Part shown: piece after piece, positions 19,934-28,705 of the stretch
Numbering within the stretch: the first letter of the stretch is position 1
How the letters are laid out: every line of letters starts with the position of its first letter
Assembly (NCBI GenBank): GCA_022827185.1
Contig: JAJDTM010000038.1
Span: 124,001 to 188,000, forward strand
Direction of reading: 5' to 3'
Origin: Candidatus Poribacteria bacterium
Lineage (GTDB): Bacteria > Poribacteria > WGA-4E > WGA-3G
Length of the DNA stretch: 64,000 nt
Made by a program: the position numbers and the translations under genes
Notes under the pieces: generated by a model
Seen by the model: the letters and a program-made list of their open reading frames with translations, nothing else
The model's database searches: none
Told to the model about the DNA's origin: nothing

Positions 19934-20662
19934 ATGAAAAAAAGAATTGGCTCTGCCCCGACACTCGTCTATCCCGAATCAGACGGAGAACCGATGGCAG
20001 AATCGCCGAAACACCAGCAAGTGATGATAGATTGCATGGATATCCTGCGAAGCCATTTCCGCGGGGTTGTAGATGTGTATATCGCTGGCAACATGCTCCT
20101 GTATTACGAAGAAGGGAATCCTCGGAAGAGCATCTCCCCGGATGTATTCATGGTTCGCGGGCTGTCGAAAAAAGATCTCCGAACCTATAAAACATGGGAA
20201 CAACCATCTACGCTTGATTTTGTGTTAGAAGTGGCGAGTCCGAGTACGTACGCGAAAGATTTCAACGAGAAGAAGGCGATTTATGAGCAGATTCTACGGG
20301 TCAAAGAGTATTGCATCTACGATCCATACCATGAGATTGATCCGTCTTTCGTCGGCTTTCGGCTTGTAGGAGATGCGTATGAAGAAATAGCGTTTGTAGA
20401 GGATAGGCTTCCGTGCGAGACGTTAGGTTTGGAGTTAGGTGAGCGTGATGGCGTGCTGCGGTTGTATGATCCAGTCACGGAGATGTGGTTGGGTACCTCT
20501 CCGGAGCGCGTAGACGAAGCGGATGCACGCGCTTCTGAAGCCGAGACCCGCGTGCTTGAAGCCGAGACCCGTGTTTCGGAAGAAGCCCGCGCACGGCGAG
20601 AAGCAGAAGCCGAACTCGAAAAACTACGCGCAGCCCTTGAACGTCTACAAAGTTCCGAATAA
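19934..20662 (+). CDS. Uma2-family (DUF820) putative endonuclease with C-terminal coiled coil (paralog of 8357-9064)
   Basis: Nearly identical N-terminal half APTLVYPESDGEPMAE...HQQVMIDCMDILRSHF; coiled coil ASEAETRVLEAETRVSEE. Confidence 0.8.
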   Translation: MKKRIGSAPTLVYPESDGEPMAESPKHQQVMIDCMDILRSHFRGVVDVYIAGNMLLYYEEGNPRKSISPDVFMVRGLSKKDLRTYKTWEQPSTLDFVLEVASPSTYAKDFNEKKAIYEQILRVKEYCIYDPYHEIDPSFVGFRLVGDAYEEIAFVEDRLPCETLGLELGERDGVLRLYDPVTEMWLGTSPERVDEADARASEAETRVLEAETRVSEEARARREAEAELEKLRAALERLQSSE

Positions 20663-20740
20663 CCAATGCCAACGGATGCACTTGCTGCTACCACGAAGTG
20701 CTATTTATGACAACTAACAACTAAAACAGGAGTCAACTCT

Positions 20741-22339
20741 ATGAACGAAAACCAAGAAGAAAAGAAACCAAAAGTAAGTCTCGGGCTACTCTACGGAATT
20801 ATCATTGCCATTGTTGCTGGGGCGATCATTGGCGGTTACGCGCCAGACTTCGCAGTCCACACAACAATACTCGGTGAGGTCTTCTTAAACCTACTGAAAA
20901 TGATAGTCGTCCCGCTCGTTGTCTTGTCGATGATCGTCGGGATAACAAATTTAGGCGACATCCGAAATATCGGCTCCATCGGTGGACGGACCGTCCTGTA
21001 CTACATGGCAACAACCGCTATCGCCGTTATCATCGGAATGATTCTTGTGAACATCATCTCGCCGGGAAAAGGGCTATCACAAGGTGAAGAACGACCTAAT
21101 CTGAGCTACACACTCTCCGGTCCTGATATGCTCACTGTTGAGTTGAGCGGAGAATTCAATCGGACCTATAACAATAAATACGTCATCACGCTCGCCGATC
21201 AGAGCGTGAGTGGTGAAGTGAAATCAATTTCTGGGACAACAGCCACAGTAAAATCGTGGCAACCGTTAGCCGAAGATGCTCGTTACGTAACAACAGACAC
21301 TGGTGAACGCCTGTTATTTATTGACGGTCGTCTTGAAATCATAGAACCTCAAAACACAGGCACTGGCATTAACATCGGCTTGCCGATTGCCACAAGAGTG
21401 TCCGGTAAAATGGAAAAGACGATGGGCAGTACCATCAAAGAGGTGTTCCTCGGCAATGAAGAGACGGGTAAAGAGGGGATGATCCCGTCAAACGTCTTCA
21501 AAGCCATGGTGCATACCGACATTCTGCCTTTAATCTTTTTCTCACTGCTCATCGGTGCCGCCTTGTCTATGCTCGGTGAACTTGGTAAACCGGTTGTCGC
21601 TGTGATTTCGGGACTCAATGAGGCGGTGATGAAACTCGTTCACTGGATCATGTACGTCGCGCCCCTCGGTATCTTCGGTTTAATCGCGGGCAGGATTGGC
21701 GAGGCGAAGGGATTCGCAGGCTTCTGGCCCGAACTCGTCGCCGTGGGCAAGTACAGCGCGACGGTCGTGTTAGGACTCGGCGTACACGGTGCTATTGCTT
21801 TACCGATACTGCTGCTGTTGCTTGCACGCAGAAATCCGTTGAACTACTTCAAAGGCATGGCAACGGCTTTACTCAACGCCTTCTCGACAGCCAGCTCAAG
21901 TGCAACGCTGCCGCTAACGATGGAAGGTGTCGAGAATCAGAACGGTGTCTCCAGCCGGACCTCCAGTTTCGTGCTGCCGTTAGGTGCAACCATTAATATG
22001 GATGGCACGGCACTCTACGAGGCGGTCGCTGTCATGTTCATTGCACAGGTCTATGCGATAAACATGGATCCAGCGCAACAGGTGGTTGTCGTGCTTACCG
22101 CAACGTTGGCGGCTATCGGCGCAGCAGGGATTCCAGAAGCAGGACTTGTTACGATGGTCATCGTGCTGAGAGCCGTAGATCTCCCAGTCGAGGGTATCAC
22201 GCTGATTCTCTCTATTGATTGGTTGCTTGACCGATTCCGTACCACAGTTAATGTCTGGGGTGACAGCATCGGCGCAGGTGTAATTGAAGCGTATGAATCC
22301 AGAGACGGAGACGCAACCGAAGCCCCAGCAACCGCATAA
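20741..22339 (+). CDS. Dicarboxylate/amino acid:cation symporter (DAACS family) with extra loop domain
   Basis: LKMIVVPLVVLSMIVGITNLGD; STASSSATLPLTM; LPLGATINMDGTALYEAVAVMFIAQVY. Confidence 0.9.
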   Translation: MNENQEEKKPKVSLGLLYGIIIAIVAGAIIGGYAPDFAVHTTILGEVFLNLLKMIVVPLVVLSMIVGITNLGDIRNIGSIGGRTVLYYMATTAIAVIIGMILVNIISPGKGLSQGEERPNLSYTLSGPDMLTVELSGEFNRTYNNKYVITLADQSVSGEVKSISGTTATVKSWQPLAEDARYVTTDTGERLLFIDGRLEIIEPQNTGTGINIGLPIATRVSGKMEKTMGSTIKEVFLGNEETGKEGMIPSNVFKAMVHTDILPLIFFSLLIGAALSMLGELGKPVVAVISGLNEAVMKLVHWIMYVAPLGIFGLIAGRIGEAKGFAGFWPELVAVGKYSATVVLGLGVHGAIALPILLLLLARRNPLNYFKGMATALLNAFSTASSSATLPLTMEGVENQNGVSSRTSSFVLPLGATINMDGTALYEAVAVMFIAQVYAINMDPAQQVVVVLTATLAAIGAAGIPEAGLVTMVIVLRAVDLPVEGITLILSIDWLLDRFRTTVNVWGDSIGAGVIEAYESRDGDATEAPATA

Positions 22340-22356
22340 TTAGTTTTCAGAGGAAT

Positions 22357-22439
22357 GGTTATAAGTTAGTGATTATAAGTTGTTGGTTAAGAGGGGCACA
22401 TAACGCAATCAAAAACCTCTTAACTTATAACTTATAACC
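22357..22439. repeat. Imperfect hairpin repeat (arms of ATAACTT-type words around TTAAGAGG/CCTCTTAA)
   Basis: ggttataagttagtgattataagttgttggttaagagg ... cctcttaacttataacttataacc. Confidence 0.7.
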
Positions 22440-22447
22440 TCAACACA

Positions 22448-24631
22448 ATGAACACACAAAACGAAACGAACCCACAGCAACCCACACTCAGCGGGGCAAC
22501 GATTCTCGCAATCATCAGCGTCATTCTCGCCGCCGTATGGATCGCTTTTGCCTACTACACAGGTAACGGCACCGAGAGCAATCGGATGGTTCTACACCCG
22601 ATAGTAGCGATACTGCTGATTGTGCTGCTCACACGTATCTACCGCTGGATTGACATCAGAAGCATCGTTATCCTCGAAATAGCGATGATAAGTCTGTGGC
22701 TTTTTACGCGCCTGTTAGACGTACTGATGCCTTTCCTTCTGGGGTTCTGTTTCGCCTACATCTTCAGATTTCTCTGGAATGCGCTCCCGTTCAAAAAGGA
22801 GTATCAACGCGGCATCGCAACCGTCCTGATACTGTTTGTCTGTGGCGGCGTGCTTTTCTATACCGGCAGACAAGTTAGCAGACAAGCCAGCCAGATGGCT
22901 GCTGGGTTGCTGAAATTTTACCATGAAATTGTTTTGCCTTATGCTGTCGGTGAGACTTTTGAGGCAGTCGCTATCAGTGTTAACCCACCCTCTGACCAAG
23001 CCGAGGTTACCGAGAGAAACGATGAAGATACTATTACAGAAACCTTCTATCTCGGCACGAATCATGGGATTTATGAAATGCGACAGGACGCTGAGGGAAA
23101 ACCGTTCCGCGTCGGTATCACCAACGGTGCCCTCCTCGGTAAACCGATACAAGCACTTACGGCGAGTGAAAATGTTATCTACGCCGGCACGCAAAGCGGG
23201 TTATACCGCTACTATAAGGCGGCACCCGCTGATGAAAGTGATACAAGTCCAGTCCAAATATGGCAGAAACTGGAAGACACCCCTTTTGACACACTCTCCG
23301 TCCAAGCTGTCAACGTTCCACATTGGGATGAGACACAAATCTATGTCGGAACGCAAAATGGTCTCTATACAAGCAATAACGCAGGTGAAACATGGGATCC
23401 GGTTGCACCTGCTATCTATAGTGATCGATCCGTCGTCAGTGTCACCTCCACTACAGATCCCAACGGTGATAGATCAATTTATGTCGCCAGTACAGGGCAG
23501 ATAGACGCTTCGGCTATAGGTACGACCGTGCATTGGCATCTGGAAGGCTCTTCTTTCGGATGGGAGGAACGCGCCGCAATAACACAGCAGGTTTACGCGC
23601 TTTCTGGCGGAGATGAAACGATAGGGGACATAGATAGCACCTCACAGGTTTCCAATATTGAATTATATGCGGGGACACCCGATGGGCTCCATGAATGGAA
23701 CCCTCGCCACGACTGGCTGAAAACGGAACAGATGCCTGTAATCTCTGGGTCTCCAGCAATTTTGATGTTGGCTTCTGCCGCTTCAGGCGTATATATTGGT
23801 AATAATACTGCTATTTGGCATCGCGCCCCTGCTGCCCCCAAATGGCGACGGTTTATCACATACAAGGAAGGCCTTAGCCACGCCTACAAGGATCAACCCA
23901 TCGTTGAACAGGCAAAATCGTATTTGACTGAAAGAATACCGACAATCGCCCAAACCGGGGGCGAGGCTCTCAGAGAGGGATTCCAGTTCGCCGGTTCGAT
24001 CGCTTTTGGGTTCGGTGGATTTATAGCCACGGTATCCCTCGCCTTAATCGTGTTTGTCTATGCTAACCAATCGTTCGATAGCTACTTCAGAAGTTTTCTC
24101 ACGCTCATGCCTGAAACGCATCGCGACACTGCTAAGGCTTATCTGCGTGAAATTGACAAGAATCTGCAGGAGTTTTTAAGAGGACTTGTCACAGTCATCA
24201 CAATTGTCTCAATCATTTCCTCCATAGCTTACAGTATCATAGGCGTTCCGTTCGCCTTAGTGATCGGTATACTTGCCGGCATCTGTAACGCTATACCGAC
24301 CTTTGGTCCCTTTATCGGTGGGGCTTTCGCGTTTGTAGCGATGCTGATGGGATTGGCAGCTGGAGATTTCGAGACGATCGATTTTCTCGTGCGCTGTGCA
24401 TTTGTGTTGGGGGCTATCCTCGGTATTCAGGCGATTGACAATTCGCTCATTTCTCCGAAAATCATGAGCGGTGCTATTGATGTAGACCCATTGCTGATTA
24501 TGTTCGCTGTCATTGTCGGTGCAGCCGTACTCGGTTTTTGGGGGGTATTGCTTGCAATTCCTACCATTGTTGTGATAAAATCAGTTGTTACCGTTTCTGA
24601 CGACAGAGCGACGCTTGGAAAGCAAACCTAA
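22448..24631 (+). CDS. AI-2E/PerM-family membrane protein with inserted beta-propeller-like domain
   Basis: C-terminal IGVPFALVIGILAGICNAIPTFGPFIGGAFA and SPKIMSGAIDVDPLLIMFAVIVGAAVLGFWGVLLAIP; middle has repeated YVGTQNGLYTS / YAGTPDGLHEW units. Confidence 0.85.
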   Translation: MNTQNETNPQQPTLSGATILAIISVILAAVWIAFAYYTGNGTESNRMVLHPIVAILLIVLLTRIYRWIDIRSIVILEIAMISLWLFTRLLDVLMPFLLGFCFAYIFRFLWNALPFKKEYQRGIATVLILFVCGGVLFYTGRQVSRQASQMAAGLLKFYHEIVLPYAVGETFEAVAISVNPPSDQAEVTERNDEDTITETFYLGTNHGIYEMRQDAEGKPFRVGITNGALLGKPIQALTASENVIYAGTQSGLYRYYKAAPADESDTSPVQIWQKLEDTPFDTLSVQAVNVPHWDETQIYVGTQNGLYTSNNAGETWDPVAPAIYSDRSVVSVTSTTDPNGDRSIYVASTGQIDASAIGTTVHWHLEGSSFGWEERAAITQQVYALSGGDETIGDIDSTSQVSNIELYAGTPDGLHEWNPRHDWLKTEQMPVISGSPAILMLASAASGVYIGNNTAIWHRAPAAPKWRRFITYKEGLSHAYKDQPIVEQAKSYLTERIPTIAQTGGEALREGFQFAGSIAFGFGGFIATVSLALIVFVYANQSFDSYFRSFLTLMPETHRDTAKAYLREIDKNLQEFLRGLVTVITIVSIISSIAYSIIGVPFALVIGILAGICNAIPTFGPFIGGAFAFVAMLMGLAAGDFETIDFLVRCAFVLGAILGIQAIDNSLISPKIMSGAIDVDPLLIMFAVIVGAAVLGFWGVLLAIPTIVVIKSVVTVSDDRATLGKQT

Positions 24632-24651
24632 CCGCAAGGAAATATAAAAAC

Positions 24652-26061
24652 ATGGAAACCGGACTCCCCATTGTTGCGATTGTCGGCAGACCGAACGTCG
24701 GGAAATCATCACTCTTCAATAGAATCGCTGGAAATACCCATCAGCCATCGGTTCCCGTCAGCGATCAGCAAGAAAATCTCTTTGCTGAAAGCCGAAAGCC
24801 GAAAACCGAAAGCCGTTCCTCGCGTAGATTCGCCGTTGTCCACGATACGCCAGGTGTGACCCGCGACAGACATTACGCAGATGTAGAATGGGCAGACCGC
24901 GCTTTTACCATCGTCGATACCGGCGGCTTGGACATCGATCCGGACGATCAGCTTATCGATAACGTCCAATCGCAGGTAGACACCGCTTTAGATGAAGCAA
25001 GCCTTGTGCTATTTGTCGTTGACGCGCGAACTGGTATCATGCCACACGACATGACTGTCGCTAATAAACTCAGAGCGACCGATAAACCCATCTATCTTGT
25101 CGTCAACAAGGTAGATAGTGAACGCCTCCATAGTGAAGCCGCGGAGTTCTACGCCCTCGGATTCCCCGAACCGATCTGGACATCGTGCGTTCAAAACGAC
25201 GGCATTCGAGAACTCCTCGACCATGTTGTGGACAACCTACCAGAGACGAATGAACCACTACACGATGGATCTGGCACCATAAAAATCGCGATTGTCGGCA
25301 GGCCGAACGTCGGAAAATCGTCGCTTATTAACAACTTATTGGGCGAAGAACGGATGATCGTCGATGATCGACCCGGAACGACGCGCGATGCTGTGAATAT
25401 CCGAATCGTCCACGACAATATCCCTTTCGAGATCGTTGACACAGCCGGCATGCGACGTAAATCCGCCATCAAAGATGAACTCGAATCCGTAACCGTACAA
25501 CGTGCCATACATAGCATCCGCCAGAGCGATATTGCTGTCCTTGTGTTGGATGTAACCCAGGAGGCTGCTCAACAAGATAAAACAATCGCCAAGTTCATCG
25601 AACGGCAGGGAAAAGCCTCCGTTTTAGTCTTAAATAAATGGGATCTGATTGAAAAGGATAACGCAACGCATCCGGCATTTATGGATAAACTTGACGCGCA
25701 GCTTCCACAGCTTGATTATGTGCCACGCGTTTTCGCCTCTGCTGTTACGGGGCAACGCGTCACCCAAATATTAGCAACAGCCTTAGAGGTGCATCGAGAG
25801 TATTGCACCCATATCCCGACACCAGCACTCAACGAATTGCTGCTGGAATTACGGAATGCGCACCCACCGCCGCGTGTTAAAGGTGTGCGTCCTGCGCTGA
25901 AATATATTACGCAAGTCGAGACGCAACCCCCGACTTTCCTAATTTTCGGACGAAACGTAAACCGGGTGCGTCAACCGTATGAGGCGTACCTTGTCAACAA
26001 CATTCGGGAAGAATTCGGATTTCACGGCACACCGATACGTATCTTTTACCGCCGGTCGTAA
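24652..26061 (+). CDS. der: Ribosome-assembly GTPase Der (EngA), two GTPase domains, with ~30-aa insertion in the first
   Basis: IVGRPNVGKSSLFNRIAG, DTPGVTRDRHY, IVDTGG; second IVGRPNVGKSSLINNLLGEERMIVDDRPGTTRDA; C-terminal KH-like domain. Confidence 0.95.
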   Translation: METGLPIVAIVGRPNVGKSSLFNRIAGNTHQPSVPVSDQQENLFAESRKPKTESRSSRRFAVVHDTPGVTRDRHYADVEWADRAFTIVDTGGLDIDPDDQLIDNVQSQVDTALDEASLVLFVVDARTGIMPHDMTVANKLRATDKPIYLVVNKVDSERLHSEAAEFYALGFPEPIWTSCVQNDGIRELLDHVVDNLPETNEPLHDGSGTIKIAIVGRPNVGKSSLINNLLGEERMIVDDRPGTTRDAVNIRIVHDNIPFEIVDTAGMRRKSAIKDELESVTVQRAIHSIRQSDIAVLVLDVTQEAAQQDKTIAKFIERQGKASVLVLNKWDLIEKDNATHPAFMDKLDAQLPQLDYVPRVFASAVTGQRVTQILATALEVHREYCTHIPTPALNELLLELRNAHPPPRVKGVRPALKYITQVETQPPTFLIFGRNVNRVRQPYEAYLVNNIREEFGFHGTPIRIFYRRS

Positions 26062-26067
26062 TCCATA

Positions 26068-26197
26068 ATTGGCTTTCGGAGGAAATGGCAGCCAGTCTTG
26101 AACAGACTTCGATCTTCATTAACCTGTTTGTGGGGGCAAAACGTTTTACCTGCCACGCGTCTTACTGATAGCCGACTGCCGAAAGCCGATAGCCATT
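26068..26197. repeat. Degenerate hairpin repeat with GCCGAAAGCCGATAGCC-type arm
   Basis: Left ttggctttcggaggaaatggcagcc; right ctgatagccgactgccgaaagccgatagcc. Confidence 0.5.
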
Positions 26198-26214
26198 CCC
26201 AAGGAGGAAGCATT

Positions 26215-27186
26215 TTGTCACGATTTAAAGTCTTTATTACGCGTCCAATCCCAGAAGAAATTCGTGCTAAAATAGCAGAGGAATGCGATGTTGACATGTG
26301 GCATACGAGTGCCATCTTACCGCCCATCGCCGAAAAGATTCCGCCGCTTGACGGGTTAATGACCTATGGACACGAACCCGTTTCTCCAGAGATGATCGCG
26401 ACTTCGCCGAATCTCAAAGCGATCTCCGTAGTAGGTGTCGGCTATGATCATGTCCATGTTGAGGCTTGCAGAGAACGCGGCATCGCGGTTGGACATACGC
26501 CGGGTGTCCTTAGCGATACCACCGCTGATATGACGATGGCACTCCTGCTCGCTGCTGCACGAAACATTGTCCCCGCCTATAACCATGTCCAAGTGTCTAA
26601 GGAGTGGAAGTACTACGACCCCAATATCCTCTGGGGTACCGACGTGCATCACGCGACATTAGGGATTGTAGGCATGGGGCGGATTGGTCATGCGGTTGCC
26701 AAGCGTGCCAAAGCGTTCGACATGCGCCTTCTCTATTACAAACGCGAACGCCGTCCCGATTGGGAACAGGAACTCGGTGTGAAATATGTTACACTTGAAG
26801 AGCTTCTCCAAGCCTCCGATTTCGTATCACTCCACGTTCCGTTGACCGAAGAGACGACACATCTCATCGGCAAAGCGGAACTCGCATTAATGAAAAACAC
26901 TGCTATTTTAGTTAATATCGCGAGGGGTCCCGTTGTTGACCACTATGCTTTGTATGATGCACTTAAGGAAGGACAGATTGCGGGAGCCGCCGTTGATGTA
27001 ACCGAGCCAGAACCGATTAATACGGATCATCCGCTTCTGAGTTTAGACAATGTGATCATTGCCCCGCATCTCGGCAGTGCTACTGTCCAGACACGAATGA
27101 AAATGGCGACGATGGCGATGGAGAATTTGCTCGCAGGATTGAAGGGTGAACAGTTGCCTTACGGCGTGCTTCAGCCAAACTTTTAA
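26215..27186 (+). CDS. D-isomer-specific 2-hydroxyacid dehydrogenase (glyoxylate reductase/glycerate dehydrogenase-like)
   Basis: LGIVGMGRIGHAVAKRAKAFDM; NTAILVNIARGPVVDHYALYDAL; NVIIAPHLGSAT; TTG start at 26215 preceded by aaggagg (26201-26207), so the ORF start at 26098 is rejected. Confidence 0.85.
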   Translation: MSRFKVFITRPIPEEIRAKIAEECDVDMWHTSAILPPIAEKIPPLDGLMTYGHEPVSPEMIATSPNLKAISVVGVGYDHVHVEACRERGIAVGHTPGVLSDTTADMTMALLLAAARNIVPAYNHVQVSKEWKYYDPNILWGTDVHHATLGIVGMGRIGHAVAKRAKAFDMRLLYYKRERRPDWEQELGVKYVTLEELLQASDFVSLHVPLTEETTHLIGKAELALMKNTAILVNIARGPVVDHYALYDALKEGQIAGAAVDVTEPEPINTDHPLLSLDNVIIAPHLGSATVQTRMKMATMAMENLLAGLKGEQLPYGVLQPNF

Positions 27187-27187
27187 T

Positions 27188-27295
27188 AGTCGTCAGCAGT
27201 CGGGGCGGTTTTTCTGCAAAAAACCTTTCAGCAGTTGGTTAAGAGGTTTCTGATGAACATAGCACCTCTTTGCTGACCGCCGAAAGCCGATAGCC
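27188..27295. repeat. Imperfect hairpin repeat (GGTTAAGAGGTTTCTG ... ACCTCTTTGCTGACCGCCGAAAGCCGATAGCC)
   Basis: Inverted core AAGAGGT/ACCTCTT plus GCCGAAAGCC arm. Confidence 0.6.
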
Positions 27296-27312
27296 ACAAT
27301 AAAGGAGGAAAG

Positions 27313-28620
27313 ATGTTAGAAAAACTATTTGGGTTGAAAGAGCACGACACCTCTGTGAGACGCGAATTGGTCGCGGGTTTCACGAATTTTATGACCATTT
27401 CATATATCATCTTTGTGCAACCCTCTATTCTTTCACAATCCGGTATGGATGCCGGTGCCGTTATGTTCGCAACTTGTCTATCGAGTGCAATCGCAACATT
27501 CTTTATGGCGTTTCTAACGAACTATCCGGTCGTATTAGCACCAGGTATGGGGCTTAACGCCTATTTTGCATTCGAGGTTTGCCTGGGTTCAGGTTTACCG
27601 TGGCAGGAGGCATTAGGCATCGTTTTCATAGCAGGCCTGCTATTCTCCATACTTTCATTTGTCGGCATACGGGAAGCCATTATGAATGCGGTTCCTACCT
27701 CGCTCCAAAACGCGATTGCTATCGGGATCGGATTGTTCATTGCCTTCATCGGGTTACAGATGAGTGGGATCATTACAAAACATCCCGCGACATACATCAC
27801 CCGCGGCGATATTCTATCTACCCCCGTCCTGCTCTCGCTCTTCGGTATCGGTGTAACACTGGCACTCATAGCACGTAGAGTGAAAGGCGCGATTCTGATA
27901 GGCATCTTTATCGCTGCCATCGCTAACCTCATCTTCGGAGTTGCCAGTTTCAACGGCATCGTTGGTATGCCACCAGATCCAACGCCGACACTCTTTAAAT
28001 TACGAATTCCCAATATTTTCACTAAACTCGAACTTATCCCTGTGATCTTTGTGTTCTTTGCCATCGACATGTTTGATAGCATTGGCACGCTTACAGCTAT
28101 CGGCTATAGAGCGCAACTCATGGAAGCAGGGAAACTCGCCAAAGCCCGAAACGCCCTTTTGACGGACGCAGGAAGTACTGTCGGCGGTGCCTTGCTCGGC
28201 ACTTCGACCGTGACCTGTTACATCGAAAGTGCGGCAGGTATTACCGAAGGCGGACGGACCGGACTCACCGCCGTCTGCACAGGGATTTTCATGTTGCTGG
28301 CACTCTTTTTCGAGCCACTCGTCAAAATCATTGGCGGCGGTTATCCGATCAACCCGATTATCGCGCCAGCACTCATCGTCGTTGGTGGATTGATGCTCAG
28401 GAACATCACCCAGATTGATTGGGAAGATGTCACTGAATCGATCCCAGCCTTCCTTACAATGCTGATGATGCCGCTCTCTTTCAGCATCACAGACGGCATC
28501 GGCTTCGGGTTCATCTCGTTAGCGTTCCTCAAGTTGGTGACGGGCCGTAGAAAAGAGATCCATCCGATCATCTACTACTTCGCACTCTTCTTCATCGCCT
28601 GCTACATCGGCGATCTGTAG
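27313..28620 (+). CDS. NCS2-family purine (adenine/guanine/hypoxanthine) permease, AzgA-like
   Basis: VRRELVAGFTNFMTISYIIFVQPSILSQSGMDAGAVMFATCLSSAIATFFMAFLTNYPVVLAPGMGLNAYFA; GTSTVTCYIESAAGITEGGRTGLTAVCTG. Confidence 0.9.
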   Translation: MLEKLFGLKEHDTSVRRELVAGFTNFMTISYIIFVQPSILSQSGMDAGAVMFATCLSSAIATFFMAFLTNYPVVLAPGMGLNAYFAFEVCLGSGLPWQEALGIVFIAGLLFSILSFVGIREAIMNAVPTSLQNAIAIGIGLFIAFIGLQMSGIITKHPATYITRGDILSTPVLLSLFGIGVTLALIARRVKGAILIGIFIAAIANLIFGVASFNGIVGMPPDPTPTLFKLRIPNIFTKLELIPVIFVFFAIDMFDSIGTLTAIGYRAQLMEAGKLAKARNALLTDAGSTVGGALLGTSTVTCYIESAAGITEGGRTGLTAVCTGIFMLLALFFEPLVKIIGGGYPINPIIAPALIVVGGLMLRNITQIDWEDVTESIPAFLTMLMMPLSFSITDGIGFGFISLAFLKLVTGRRKEIHPIIYYFALFFIACYIGDL

Positions 28621-28705
28621 AAGCGATCCGCAATTACTAACCTTCACTGGCGGGGTTTCAAACCCCGCCAGGGGTCTGGTGGTTATCGTTTTACGGAGAT
28701 TTCAG

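Noticed and set aside
26098-26214. N-terminal extension of the 2-hydroxyacid dehydrogenase
   Set aside because: It reads through the intergenic hairpin repeat; an AAGGAGG and TTG start lie at 26201-26217.
28649-28671. GGCGGGGTTTCAAACCCCGCC as a full MITE-like element
   Set aside because: Has the core but no AGGACTTACGCA ends or flanking repeats; may be a terminator for the upstream permease.
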